A stretch of 64,000 nucleotides of DNA from Ischnura elegans (GCF_921293095.1 NC_060259.1:4774001-4838000); one strand, 5' to 3'. Shown: positions 35,123-47,071, numbered from the stretch's first letter. The notes: generated by a model from the sequence alone, not told the origin. Made by a program: numbers and translations.

Positions 35123-35858
35123 ATTCATTCGTATCAAGGTTCTCGCTACGGTCGGTAGCTATCGATTGTGTTGCGTTCGATACATTTTTCGATCGTGCGA
35201 GTTACGATATAACTAATTTCGACCTAATCGATTGAGATTAGCCTGAGTGCCGTGTTCCTGCGCGCTATGTATCCAATCGTACGTGCTTAGTAGCGGACAT
35301 TCACATGCTGCGTACGCGCTTCGTCGACAGGCCGCGAATGGTATGTATCCATTGACGAAAAGCGACGGAGCGGCACAGTATCCCCTTAGTCAATGGGTAC
35401 TATGTACATACGAATTAGATACGGAGGGTTCTGTGCCGTCTGGGAAGTAACTGTGCTATTAGTCATCCATGCATTTAATTTAGTGGAAACTATAGGACGA
35501 CTGTAAGAAACTTGGGATGAATCTAAACAAGGTCTAATTATAAGTGATATATTGTGTAAACAAACCTTACGGCTATGTTACATGGTTCATTTATTTGCTC
35601 AAACTGCTGCATGAAATCTTATACCCAGAAAATAGAACTTGTGCATCTTTTCGTACAGCCATCGGTACACATTTTGGTGTAGAGTATCGTGAACCTGATA
35701 TATTTACCTGGAGGCATTTACTGACTATAGCTTTCATGTAGTGGAGTTGAATAAAAATACCTTATCTGTATTTTATTTAGTTCCTATTTCTATTTATAAG
35801 TTTGTATGTCTCTCTTCTTATATTTGTCTGTATACTTATTTGTCTTCATTCTTTACAG
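35123..35858. other. THAP gene intronic region
   Basis: A GC-richer patch at 35230-35450 has short open frames that resemble no family I know. The rest is AT-rich, with a polypyrimidine tract before the exon at 35859. Confidence 0.35.
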
Positions 35859-35956
35859 ATGTTGCTCTGAACCAGGACGATACAGCCACCAATTCTAGTG
35901 TGGAAGTTACAGTGAAGAGTTGGCTGGAACATGCTAAAGCAAGGCATGAGAGAGAG

Positions 35957-37300
35957 GTGTAAGTATTCGTTTGATTATTATATAGGTTTGGGCAAGGAGG
36001 AATAATTTTGGTCTGGATACTTTTTTCGCAAGTTGCTCCTGTTAAGGGAGCTCATATAAAGTAAATTTAAATAATTATTGAACATCTTGTAATACAAGGT
36101 TCACCCTTCCATGCTAAAGGTAGAGAAAATAGTATTGTTATGTATTATTTTCAGATGCAGATTCCACTACCAAGTAATTCAAACATTTGAAAACAATTTT
36201 TGTTCTGCATATGGGAGGTATAATTACCAAAAACATGGTTGAAAAGGATCTCATGCTCTATAAAAGTTCGATGTATAACACCTGTAGAACTTAAGAATGG
36301 GATAACTTATTCAACAGGGATGGTAGTTGCACAGTACTACAGAAGCTACTATTTTCTAGTAGCTCTAGCTAACTAAGATGTTTTGAAGTAGGTGTTGTTG
36401 TAGGAGCTATAGAAATTTCAGTAGCTCACAGCAGGCTTTAGCTGCTATTCACCTGTTATGTCTCTGTCGAAATGTGAATATTGCCAGTGAGCTAGGTTTT
36501 CACTTTTGCCTCGATACCAGACTACATTAGAAGATCTATTTTAATTATTAAGATTGGAAGAATTCGGAGATCTAAATCATGGAATGGCCTTAACTACAGC
36601 AAGTTTTTGCTAGTTTTTCAAAGTTTCTATTTTTTTAAGTTGCATCTCGGCCAATGCAGCTAAGTGGTTTGTGTGCCAAATCAGTGTGGCTGTTTTCACA
36701 CTAATCCCAAGAGATCTAGTCCACTTAAACTTCCTCCTTTAAATTTTCTAGTTTCCTTTACTCCTATATCATATTCAGCTCCTCTGCATTAGTCTTCCTT
36801 AGCTCCAGCTTATGTAACACAATTCACTCTAGTCTAGTCATAATCTTCAAGCAGAGACCAATTGTTCAGAAATATTATCCTCCATTTGAATGCTTTTTCC
36901 AATATCTTTTTCGAGACCTCTACTTAGCTGTCTGGCAAGGATGGATCAAAGAATTTTTTTCTAGATGGTGCACCAGGGTCTAACAGGCAAACAGTCTTCT
37001 CATATTTGGGATTAAAATCTAGTTCAACAATTGTTCTATGAAAAATGTTCTTAATCATAATGTATACATTAGTAACATATTAATATTTTTACTCAAAATC
37101 TTTTCTTATTTAAGAACAAGAAAAAGTTAAAGAAAAGTTTGTAAAATGTATTCAGCCTGTAATGGACAGGTTTCCTAATTTTGAAACCTTAAGAATGTTA
37201 AACACGTGACTAATAAGACTGTAGCGTCCTGTCTTATGTAATCTGCTTGTTACGTACAAGATACAATTTCTTGCTACAATGAAATGTTTCTATACTTCAT
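35957..37300. other. THAP gene last intron
   Basis: This is AT-rich with no supported coding and runs between the two similar VEV...HAK exons. It has many short repeats of TAGCT near 36340-36440. Confidence 0.4.
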
Positions 37301-37864
37301 TATTACAGGAGCAGTGCAGGAGAGCATGACCGCTGAAAAAGATGTGGAGGTTGCCATCCAAAACTGGCTAAGGCACGCCAAGGAGCGGTTGCAGGGGAAG
37401 AAGAAAATTTAATAATATGTATGTAGTTTCTTGCATTGTATTATTTTAAGAAGCCAAATAAATATTGTGCATGGAATTGATGCCTTATTTATTTAAAATC
37501 TTGTCTGGACCTATTATTTATTTGTATCGAACAAAATGCAATCCTAACCTAAACGTGTCCTCAAGGTGTCCAGAGCGGACAATTTCAGGTCGTCCATAGG
37601 CCACCTTTTTTACTGACATGCGGACTTGCAGCGGACATCATTTTGTATGAATTCGGCTGTCCGTAGGATGTCCATAGGCCACTTGGCGGACAATCACCGG
37701 ATGTCCGAAAGGTGTCCGTGTGCTGTGTGGGAATATTCGATGTGAACTTGGGGTAACATTTCTGATGAACAATTTGCTTATGAGGCATTTATCTGTATTT
37801 TCATCATTATGGGGTAAAAATCCAATAGTGAATAAAAAATAGGTAAATATTTTTTGTTATATTA

Positions 37865-38433
37865 ACATAAGGGGACTGCCATCAATCATTCAGGCCAGGT
37901 GATGGACTTATGTTTTTGCTGACAAAGAAATTTTTAGTCAAAAAGAAAAATAGCTGTTTTTCTTATGGCATTGAATTGAGGCAAGAATACTTTCACAGAA
38001 AAATTTTCATTTCAAAAAATTATTTTCAGACACACTTTCCACAAATACATAGACTATTTTCAGAAAAAAATCTGTATGTACCTTTAATATTAAGTACATG
38101 AAAGTAACACTCAACAGCTATCCATTTTGGTATTGTTGATAAGACTGCTTTTGATTATCACCTACTACCTTTAGTCTGGTTCCTACCCTTGTAAATTATT
38201 GGTGTGAATTTACATGACAATGAGAAAAACTTATCATTTGCCAATATTGTGCAGATTTCACGGAACACACAAGCCCTTCCACCGCGACAAGGTACCTAGT
38301 AGTCCTTGGAAAGAGACATGCAAACTGCTTATCTACATATTTACAGTATAGGTGTAACTATCAAGTAAAAATAATGTAACTGAAGATAAATAAATTCCTT
38401 GCACATTCTCTTAACATTCTGAGCCTTCAAGAC
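37865..38433. other. Unassigned sequence left of the Harbinger-like element
   Basis: The sequence differs from the 348-bp repeat after 37864 and has no recognised gene or terminus. It may be the left part of the mobile element to which the C48 frame at 40724-41720 belongs. Confidence 0.35.
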
Positions 38434-38436
38434 TTA

Positions 38437-40078
38437 AGCCCGTATGACACTTGCCAATTTATCGGCCAATCCATTGGATATTGGATTGTGGACCCGCTGA
38501 CACACACCAATTTCTAGCCCAATCTCCGTTTCACAATATTGGGCACAATTTCTTGGCCAATCTTGATTTTAGAACGGGTTCTATTTTCTCGAGGCCAATC
38601 TCCAATCAGAACTCAGTCTTGTCGACTCCTAGTGGCCAAATCTAGAAGCTCGTTGCAAAACATTTCACCTCGGAATTTTAATATCATATATAAAAACTTT
38701 AGAAGCATAGCAATCCATGGAATAGCTCAAATAATTAATATGTACTTTGAGAGAACATAAATTCACAAACATCAACTGTCTAAAGTGGGTAATTCGGAAA
38801 TAACATTTCGGATATTTAATGAATAAAAACGTCGTGATTCTCCTCGATTGCGTCTATATTTTGTTTAAATTACAATTATTAAACTATTTTTCATGATTTG
38901 AGCGCTAAAGTTTCGGGTGAAAGTCCCAATTGATGACACAATCTCTGTTTATTCGATGAACATATTCCAGCCAAAACGAGCCGCTACGTTATCTTGGCTC
39001 ACCTCAGTGGCGGCTGGTGGTAATTTATCTAGGGTGTGCATTAGAGCAGATATAGGATGATTTAATTATATTATGTTAATGCTAATCCATGAGCATCTTA
39101 TTTCGTCGTGATAGAATACATCGCAAGCAAAACATATAACTGGCATATTCTAACCTTAAAATTGCATGAACAGAAATAATATTAGCATGAATGAAAATAA
39201 TTATTTTAAACACGCCTTTACAAGTGACGGTAGGCGAAATTCATTCTCCTTTCCTTACACTCTATGAGGAAGTAGTGTAGAAAACGGCCATACAGATGAC
39301 TCTGTAGACGGACTAGGATCCTGGGGTCAGGTAGTGTACGTGGCGGCTACACCCGCTACACCACTACACTACCTGCGAGTCACTCACCAAAAACATGCGC
39401 CTGCGCACTCGCATCGTTTTGAGTCTGCTCCCTTCACCCATTTGAACTGCATATACCCCCCCGCATACTTCGTCCCGCCAGAGCACCCTCAAGCGATCGC
39501 ATAGACCGAAAATGCGCCCGGTCAATGCCTTTGGCCCGGCGCGATGCCACTGGATCGCACACTTGTAGAGCGGTGAATTCGAAAAGGAGATAGCTGTAGC
39601 GTTCATGTTTCTAGCATATGCAGACAGGATTTTTATCCTTCTCGTTGCAAAGGAATAGTTTTCTTTTATAATGCATTCATCTTTGGGTGTGCACTTGCTA
39701 ACATGCGTATACGCACGCGCCGCCACTGGCTCACCTATGAGATCACAATATTTCCTATCTCTCATCATTCAAGAAACTCACCCGAATGAAATTTCGAGCA
39801 ATTCGAGAATATCTTTGCAGCCCCCTCGAAATAGTTATTAAATTTACAATTATTATGCCACCTCCCATTCTGTAGCTCATTGGCAATCAATCTGCGTCTT
39901 GAGATGCTCTTTTGTCATTTTGTGTTATGTGGCGTTCTCTAGTGGGGCATTAGAACACTATAACGGCCAATATTGGTGTAAATATTGGTACGTGTCATAC
40001 GATGCCTAAAGCCCAATATTTTAACCAATATTGCGCGCCGATATATTGGCCAATAAATTGGCAAGTGTCATACGGGCT
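38437..40078. mobile_element. Harbinger-like non-autonomous element with TTA duplication
   Basis: The ends AGCCCGTATGACACTTGCC and GGCAAGTGTCATACGGGCT are inverted repeats that continue as ATTGGCCAAT-like words. TTA flanks both sides (38434-38436 and 40079-40081). A TWA duplication is the mark of PIF/Harbinger elements. No transposase is present. A hAT-type element is nested inside. Confidence 0.82.
39005..39728. mobile_element. hAT-type element nested in the Harbinger-like one
   Basis: It starts CAGTGGCGGCTGGTGG, ends CGCGCCGCCACTG, and has an exact 8-bp duplication GCTCACCT (38997-39004 and 39729-39736). It is 724 bp long and non-coding; a 134-codon minus-strand frame across its right end runs past the terminus and is judged fortuitous. 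Confidence 0.93.
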
Positions 40079-40081
40079 TTA

Positions 40082-40723
40082 GGAAAATAGAGAGATATGT
40101 ACAATGTACATGTGTTATTTATCAAGGATATTAAGAGCCAGTTGTTATTGAATGATTATAGACATGCTGCATATGATAAGAAATGGCTATGCAACTCGGC
40201 TTGACGTATTCATTTCTTAGCATGCTGTTTACAAAACGACTGGACAAAAATTTGCTCTCTTAGCAAGCTGTAATGTACATGACGTCAAATGTCAGTGCAA
40301 AAAATATTGCACAGTTTTATAGAAAGCACCTTAGCACTTCCATATAGATAAATCTAAATAAAAGTCATGACCTTGTGGAAGACTTAAGGTGTTATGTATG
40401 GCAATGACTAGAATAATCAAATAAAAATTTGCTATCTTGGCATACCTTCCAATACAAAAAATAAAATATGACTAGCACATAAAATGATACAAATGCTATA
40501 CTTCTGAACTAGGAAGTATGCTCCATCAAATTTGAAAAGATAGTAGGAAGAAGTAAGTAGAAGATGCATGTGATGCAAGTCATCTCAAGATCTGAAAAAA
40601 TGTCATGCATAATATTTAAGGCACACAGGAAAATGAAATAGGAAAGAAGAATGAAAAGGTGCAGCTATTGAAGACACTCATTGCTTTAACCTCTGGCAAT
40701 TGGGTAGCCTGCAAGCATGGTTT
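40082..40723. other. Flank between Harbinger-like element and C48 frame
   Basis: AT-rich, without supported coding on either strand. It would be the 3' side of the minus-strand C48 gene. Confidence 0.4.
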
Positions 40724-41720
40724 TCAGTGGCTTCTCCCAGTGATTGTGTTGAACATTAACTTCCTGTAGGCAACGGGCTCGAAAGGGTGATCGACTGGTG
40801 TTCCTTTCAGATCTTGCTCAGCAAACCTTGATATGTAAACCCCACAGTTAAGGCCATCAATTTGCAACAGATGCTTTGGGTGAAATGTCTTCCAGTCTGC
40901 AATCTCACCACTACATTTATGACCAAGGAATATAACCCACCGAGCAATACTGTATTTATACATAGGCTTAATGCTATCACTGGAAGGGTCATAAAAATCA
41001 ATTTCTTTTTCATTAAGCCTAACTACTAGGAGAAGCCAATGTGAATTCAATGGATTAAATGGAATAATTAGCTTAGTTACATCTGGAAGGTGATTTTCTG
41101 AAAAAGGGATAATACCTTCTCATCATATTGCTAACTACAAACTGCCGGATCTATAATTCTAGCAGTAGATATAGATGAGCTTACAATTGTTAGAAAAACT
41201 GCGATTACAGTATCATACAGCCAGCCTCTTTGAAAATCTGGTGATACACACTAGGCTAATTGCTCAACTTCTAAATGACTTATAAAACAATCAAGTGATT
41301 TAGATGCATAGAATTGACTGTATATTGGCCACTCCTGCAAACAGTTTTCAGAAGATTACTGTTTGAAGAAATTCGATCTGTGCAAGAGCAACACTCATTA
41401 TTCATTAATGAATCTTTAATGGACTCTAGTTGTTCTCGGCTAGGCCTCTGGAAGTAGTGCTTGGTGGGTTTGCGATCCTTTGAGGTTTGGTGCAACCTGT
41501 ACTGAGTTGCTAGTTTAGAGTTAGGGGGTACTCTTGCATGCTGCAGTTTAGGAGGTTCTGTGGTATGCTCAATTGCATCTCATTTCTCGAGCAGTAATTT
41601 TAAAGTGTTAAGAACATGGAGAAGGAGAGGCTCTGACTTTTTTTGATTGATGAATGATTTTATTTGCTTCAAACTCTTTTCTATGGAATGGAGTAACTGT
41701 TCTTTAGATTAATCCCTGAT
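40724..41720 (-). pseudogene. Decayed Ulp1/C48 cysteine peptidase-containing transposon protein
   Basis: The best exon, 41097-40724, has a good acceptor and reads IIPFNPLNSHWLLLVV, IDFYDPSS and LLQIDGLNCGVYISRFAEQ. It thus shows the His (NSHW), Asp (FYD), Gln and Cys (NCG) of the C48 SUMO-peptidase fold. Upstream, 41317-41140 encodes FQRGWLYDTVIAVFL, the N-terminal Trp/Asp part of the same domain, but with a TAG inside and after it. Further upstream, 41715-41330 reads RPSREQLESIKDSL and is broken by a TGA at about 41578. All the active-site residues are present, but the frame is not intact. C48 domains occur in several animal DNA transposons (for example the KDZ group), and with adjacent subterminal repeats a transposon origin is likely. 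A host peptidase pseudogene is the alternative. Confidence 0.8.
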
Positions 41721-41744
41721 AAAAATAAACTCCTCCATTAAGGA

Positions 41745-42090
41745 GAGGTTTACCCTCCATTGAGGGTACAGGAAGGATAGGTGTACCCTTCCTGTACCCT
41801 TCAGCAAGGGTACACGAAGGGTATTTTAGAACATTGGTGGGTACGCCCTCTCCTTCCTGGAGGGTACGGGAAGGGTTTGGCCAGCCTCGATGAAGGGTAC
41901 AGGAAGGATAAGTGTACCCTTCCTGTACCCTTCAGCAAGGGTACACGAAGGGTATTTTAGAACATTGGTGGGTACGCCCTCTCCTTCCTGGAGGGTACGG
42001 GAAGGGTTTGGCCAGCCTCGATGAAGGGTACAGGAAGGATAAGTGTACCCTTCCTGTACCCTTCAGCAAGGGTACACGAAGGGTATTTTC
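41745..42090 (+). repeat. 131-bp tandem repeat rich in GGGTAC/GTACCC words
   Basis: GGGTACACGAAGGGTATTTT occurs at 41808, 41939 and 42070, giving a 131-bp period. Each unit has several copies of AAGGGTACAGGAAGG or its complement, so it is also rich in inverted words. The place next to the C48 frame suggests subterminal repeats of the same transposon. Confidence 0.85.
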
Positions 42091-42220
42091 CCCAACAGCA
42101 CACATTTGGATATACATAATGTATTTATATTGTATTTTCATGGGTCACATACATATGTATTTTTGTTATGTATAACATGTGTAATACATATGTATTATTG
42201 GATGTATTTCCTTCGTATCC
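42091..42220. other. Possible element terminus with ACATATGTAT words
   Basis: CCCAACAGCACACATTTGG at about 42092 resembles the terminus CCCACACAGCACA of the THAP element. ATACATAATGTAT and ACATACATATGTAT words follow, as subterminal repeats would. The partner end was not found. Confidence 0.4.
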
Positions 42221-42221
42221 T

Positions 42222-44075
42222 ACCTATATACAGCCCTTGTGGTGACTGACTCATGGATACAAATTCCCGACCACTTCTAGAAGTGCTGGAGAGCTGAAAT
42301 TTGGCAGGCGTGCGGGGATTCCGAAATGATCCGGAGGAAAAATCCGAAAACCGGAAGTTTCCGCCACGTGTCGTCGCTAGGACGACAAAATGGCCGAAAT
42401 CGCGCTTTTTCCGGTGACCGTCTTTCGGTTTTTATTTTACTGCGCGCGAACCGTGCGTGCCACACGAGTCGTTAATGCATTTTTTGAAAGCTGATGAACG
42501 TAGGCACGTAATTAGGTAAATTTATTAGTTTCCATTTGAGAAAGTTACAGCTACAATGGCGTCCAAAAATTGATTTTTCGAAAATAATTTCAAACTTTCC
42601 CCTCCCCTAAACTTAATTTAAGGTGTTGGATAACGAAAATGATTATTATATATGCTCATCACTTTGTCTACGAAATGTAGGTAACAATTTTCTTTCATCG
42701 TGCTTGGTTACTCAGAAAAAAATTAAAGTATTCCAAAAATCACCGAAAATTACGATTTCCAAAAGATTAACACAAGGTTTTGTCAATTTTTACCCGACTA
42801 ATTTCTTTCAAACTTTGTAGTTACATACAACTATGCATTGTCTTTCAGAAAACATAAACATCTAGTAAATGATTTAATGGATTTAAACGCGAAAAAATAA
42901 AAATGGCGGGCACTACTCACTTTTTCGGGGACTGGTTTCCTTTTTTTTTGTATTACTCCTGAAATATGGAGTTCATAGGGCACACTACTGTTAGCTATGA
43001 CAGCAAATGAATGTGACCACATGGTATCGTCATATTTAAACCCCCCGAAACCCTCTAAAAATTAAAATTTGCATATAAGTAGCCTCTTCGGGTATTTTTC
43101 GTCACGATTCCGCCACTATCCCAAGCCTTGCCACTCATCACTACGGTATTGATGTCGACGACTGATGGCCCCTGGTAGGACAAACCTATAAACCCCCGGT
43201 AAACCCACATACACCCCCCTAAAAATAAAATTTTGCATATTACTCTACTTATTGGGTACTTTTCGTGAGTATACCACCGCCCCCAACGATTCATCCCCAC
43301 GGAAATTATTTGAACGGATGGTGACCACCTGGAATACACACATAAACCCCCGGAATCCCCCTGAAATACCCCCCAAATGTAAAATGTGCCATTAAGTCTC
43401 CCATTTGGGAACTTCTCTCAAACATTACGCCGCACTTCCCATCCCCTCTGAGCTCTAGGACCGGAATATTTGGTGAGGGCGAGCCACCGTAAACCATACG
43501 GGAAAAATACCAGAAAACCCCCGATCACCTCCTGGAACATCACCAAAAAAATCCTCAACCCCAAGGCGGCGAAGCCGCCCCAGAACGAGGAACGGCGAAG
43601 CCGTTCCGAGAAGTAACTGGCGTAGGCGAGGAGGAGCTTCAGTAACCCTCGGGCGGCGAAGCCGCCCCGATGTTCAAGCGGCGCAGAAGCTGTGGACTCC
43701 CCCCATCTCTGGGCGGCGAAGCCGCCCCTCAAACGAAAAACGGTGAAACAGCTCCGAAATGCCTTCGCCCTCTGGGCGGCTATGGCGACCTTAGACGAGG
43801 AACGGCGAAGCCGTTCCGAGTATTAAGCGGGGAAGCCCCGGGAGGACACACTGAACCCCTGGGCGGCGAAGCCGCCCTTCAGCGAGGAACGGCAAAGCCG
43901 TTCCGAGGAATGAGTGGGGCGCCTCCCTACAACCTGGCCGGCGAAGCCGGCCCCTAGCTGAGGTGAGATTATTCGAACTTAAAAAGTCTTCGAGCGAACA
44001 CAAATGTAGACGGCGAAGCCGGAACTGGGGTTTTTAAGGGGCGGAGCCCCTTAACGAGCGCGCGGAGCGTGCGAG
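42222..44075 (+). mobile_element. Array unit U0 (Helitron-like, non-coding)
   Basis: The diverged first unit begins with CCTATATACAGCCC and soon has ATACAAATTCCCGACCACTT, shared by all units. The middle has repeated AACCCCCGG and TAAAAATAAAATTTTGC blocks (43040-43560). It ends with GC palindromes and the hairpin GGGGCGGAGCCCC followed by AACGAGCGCGCGGAGCG. No protein gene is supported. Confidence 0.6.
43555..44050 (+). repeat. Palindrome cluster of U0
   Basis: About ten perfect GC-rich palindromes are seen, mainly GGCGGCGAAGCCGCC and GAACGGCGAAGCCGTTC, spaced 30-80 bp apart, with the terminal GGGGCGGAGCCCC hairpin at the end. Confidence 0.88.
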
Positions 44076-47071
44076 TCTATATTATATACAACCCGATGTG
44101 TGACAGATACTTCACTCATTGACCACTCATTCACGTATACAAATTCCCGACCACTTCCGGACGTGCTGGGAAGACGAAATTTTTACAGGTCGTGGAGAAA
44201 AAATATTCATCGGGGGCAAAAGTCCGAAAACTCGAATAAGTCGATCGGTTGTCGAGATATATCGATCCGAATTAACATTGGAGCCTTATGGGACTAAAAC
44301 TTTTTCCATTCTTCTCCTACTTGCAAATGTCACGGGAACGTGAAATTTCACTGACGGAAACTAGATTTTTTGGCCGATTTTTTGATGTGAAACATTTTGC
44401 CATATTTTGATTTAAAGTATTTTTTATAATTTTTTAAAATTTCCAATGCTTTTCTTATGGGCCTATCTTTGGATTTTTTTTAAACCAACTTCAAATCGTT
44501 GTAGGAATAATTCCTTAACGTATGAGATACTAGATTTTTTGATTGATTTTTTAGTGTCGTTTTCTCTGCAATATTTTGATTTAAAGTATTTTTTTTAACT
44601 TTTTCAAATTTTCAATGCTTTTCTTATGGGCCGAATTTCGGAATTTTTTTCACCAATTTGCAATAATCGTAGGACAAATTCACTAAAATGCAAGATACTA
44701 GATTTTTTATTCAATTTTTCGGCTATCTTCATGTATGCAAAGGACGAAAGAATTTCGAGTTATTAACGATTATGTATTTCCATTGAAATTGCGACTCCTA
44801 CAACGTTTGGTAACTTACAACACATCCGCCGTGAAGTTTGCATTCCCTCAACACACGATTTTAAATTTTTCCGAATTTTTTTTTACCCTTTCCCGACGTG
44901 GTACGGACACCAAATTCAGGTGATTGACGTCTTTGTCGTGCCCCTACGCGCCGCTACCAGGAGAACGCAGAATATTTAATATTAACGGGTGACACCGTCG
45001 AAAGAGCATGCTTACACTACAGCTACAGAGCAGAAATTTTTATCCAAGGTAAACGATGCCGCGTTATACAGAACAAGCACTTTAGGTCCCCCGAAAACCC
45101 CCTGTGAACCCCCCAAAAAAATAAAAATTACTTAATAAGTCGTATATTTCGTGTACCATTCATCCCAGTTGTATCGTTTTTATTGATTCCGAATGGGAAT
45201 TGTGTCGGCTATATTTACCCGTCATGTTCAATTATCCTGCCCCAATTACACACCCGCAATAAAACTTCACATTTTTAAATGTACATTTCTTAACAAAATA
45301 GTAGAGGAATAAAAGGGCTTCCAGGACATGGACACCTAAAAGCGATTTTTTTAAGCCACTTCCCCATAAAGTACGGCTACGAAATTCACACGAGTTATGC
45401 CTTATTACAGCGTCTATGCACCGCTATGTGGAGAACACAGAATTGGTAATATAAATGTGAGTAATACGGGAAAATTCATTGTTCCCCTAAAGCTAGATCG
45501 CTGGAATTTTTATTGTAGGTAATCAAAGACCTTTTATGCAATAAAACCCCTCAAAGTTTCACGTGGCTTCCTATAAGACCGGGGAAAAAATTCTTCTTTT
45601 TCTGTTTATAGCATGTTCTTCGGTGTTTTCGCATATTTTAGCAGTATTTCCCTTCTCCTATGACTCATCGCTAAAGAATTCATTTGGATGATTGTGACCG
45701 TTGTCAGTACACTCATAAAAAACCCTGGCAACCCCCCGGACCGCCTTCGAAACATCGTCATAAGCTAAAATGCCACAATCACAGCTAGCATGCGTCTACA
45801 TTCTGCCTCATTATCCCCCGGTAGCCTTAGTAAACGATGGGGGATAGCTGGTAGTACGCATTGCTCTGTGAGGAGTGGAAACCCTGGCGGCGAAGCTGCC
45901 CCCGCCCCAAGAACGACGGAGCCATTCCGAGGAGTCAGAGGCGCGGAAAACCTCCGAGAACCCTCGGGCGGCAAATCCGCTCCAACACGTGGAGCAGCCG
46001 AATGGGTGTCTTACGAGGGGGGAGGGCGCCGATAACCCTTGGGCGGCGAAGCCGCCCAAATACGGGAACGGCGAATGCGTTCCGAGGAGTCGACGGTTCG
46101 GGGGGACACAGTAAACCTTGGGCGGCGAAGCCGCCCCATCACGCGGAAGGGCGATGCCGTTCCCAGGAGTCGACGCCTCGGGGGGACACGGGTAAACCTT
46201 GGGCGGCGAAGCCGCCCCATCACCAGGAAGCTTACGGGGGGAGGGCGCCGATAACCCTTGGGGGGCGAAGCCGCCCTCACGCGAGGAACGGCGCAGCCGT
46301 TCCGAGGAGGCGATGGCTCGGGGAAATAGGTAAACCTTGGGAGGCGAAGCCGCCCCATTACGACGAGATAACCCTTGGGCGGTGAAGCCGCCCACAGGCG
46401 AGGAACGGCGCAGCCGTTCCGAGTTGTCGAAGGCGCGGGGGAACACCGGTAAACCTTGGGCGGCGAAGCCGCCCCGCCACGAGGAAGGGCGATGCCGTTC
46501 CCAGGAGTCCACGCCTCGGGGGGACTCGGGTAACCCTTGGGCGGCGAAGCCGCCCTAACACGACGAACGGCGAAGCCGTTCCGAGGTACTAGCTGGTGTC
46601 TGTTGGAGGGCTGCCTCAATATATGGGCGGCGAGGCCGACCCACAACGAGAAACGGCGAAGCCGTTTCGAGGAGTCCCGGGTGCGACGGCGAGGAACGGC
46701 GCAGCCGTTTCGAGTTGTCGCAGTCTCGGGGGAACACCGGTAAACCTTGGGCGGCGAAGCCGCTCCGGCACGAGGAAGGGCGATGCCGTTCCCAGGAGTC
46801 CACGCCTAGGGGGGACTCGGGTAAACCTTGTGTGGCGAAGCCGCCCTCACACGATGAACGGCGAAGCCGTTCCGAGGAACCAGCTGCTATCTGTCGGAGG
46901 GCTGCCTAAATATATGGGCGGCGAAGACGACCCCTCGGCGAGGAACGGCGAAGCCGTTCCGAGTAGTCGCGGGGTGGACGGCGAAGCCGTCCGGTGGGGG
47001 CAGCCGGCGAAGCCGGATGCGGGGGGTTTTAGGGGGCGTAGCCCCCTAACGAGCGCGCGCGGCGCGGCGAG
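44076..47071 (+). mobile_element. Array unit U1 (Helitron-like, non-coding)
   Basis: It starts TCTATATTATATACAACCCG, then GATGTGTGACAGATA, ATTCACGTATACAAATTCCC and a long AT-rich body with repeated ACTAGATTTTTTG words. It ends in a palindrome cluster and the GGGGGCGTAGCCCCC hairpin. It joins U2 with no host sequence between. There is no Rep/helicase frame. A 5' TC and a 3' hairpin are Helitron-like, but the expected CTRR end is not seen. Confidence 0.65.
45880..47060 (+). repeat. Palindrome cluster of U1
   Basis: Roughly 80-bp units alternate CTTGGGCGGCGAAGCCGCCC with GAACGGCGAAGCCGTTCC and GAGTCGACGGCTCGGGGGGA. Many carry compensating or single changes (for example GAAGGGCGATGCCGTTCC). Long overlapping open frames in several frames result from the lack of stop codons in this sequence, not from genes. 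Confidence 0.9.

Larger units (their letters stand above)
33422..37412 (+). pseudogene. THAP-domain protein gene of the transposon, frameshifted
   Basis: Exon 1 (33422-33569) opens MPFVCVLSGCNGN and continues SSPKDPELKKKCIWAIRRK, the start of a C2CH THAP zinc finger. A +1 shift at the T run near 33485 separates the two frames; one T fewer would restore it. Exon 2 starts at 34004 with VCELH, giving the Cys and His ligands. Further on, EWKVPRLEEGTIASLLP is readable only after additional frame changes. Exon 35859-35956 encodes VEVTVKSWLEHAKARHERE, and the last exon, ending with TAA at 37412, encodes VEVAIQNWLRHAKERLQG, so the two exons look like an internal duplication. A polyadenylation signal AATAAA is at 37457. 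The exact acceptor of the last exon is uncertain. The role is inferred as transposon DNA binding; no catalytic domain was found. Confidence 0.72.
30839..37731 (+). mobile_element. 6.9-kb terminal-inverted-repeat element carrying a THAP gene
   Basis: The left end CCCACACAGCACATCG (30839) and the right end ACCGTGTGCTGTGTGGG-like sequence (to 37731) share a 13-bp inverted repeat. They interrupt a 348-bp unit exactly within GTGTAAATATTCG; only AA is duplicated (30837-30838 and 37732-37733). Just inside each end lie dense GGACGTCC/GTCCGCGG/GTGTCCG words (30855-31010 and 37555-37720). The plus strand carries a THAP-domain gene with a terminal exon and polyadenylation signal. THAP domains occur in P-element and Kolobok transposases, but the TSDs of those groups (8 bp and TTAA) do not fit. 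The superfamily is open. Confidence 0.78.
26725..37864 (+). repeat. ~348-bp tandem repeat array, split by two insertions
   Basis: The marker GGAGTTATTTTGGTTTCAG or a close form stands at about 26753, 27096, 27444, 30315 and 30661. After removing the LTR element the spacing is 343-348 bp. Each unit has GGTAACATTTCTGATGAAC and GGCCTTTTACATCATTTAATG, with small variations. The array is interrupted at 27663-30180 and 30839-37731 and ends near 37864. It is satellite-like, and no conserved reading frame is seen. Confidence 0.88.

Noticed and set aside
39364..39768. 134-codon minus-strand frame
   Set aside because: It crosses the terminus and TSD of a non-coding hAT-type element and has no recognised domain.
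45811..46646. Long reading frames (up to 233 codons) on both strands in the palindrome clusters
   Set aside because: They overlap in several frames, consist of repeated units and reflect a lack of stop codons in GC-rich repeats. No family motif is present.
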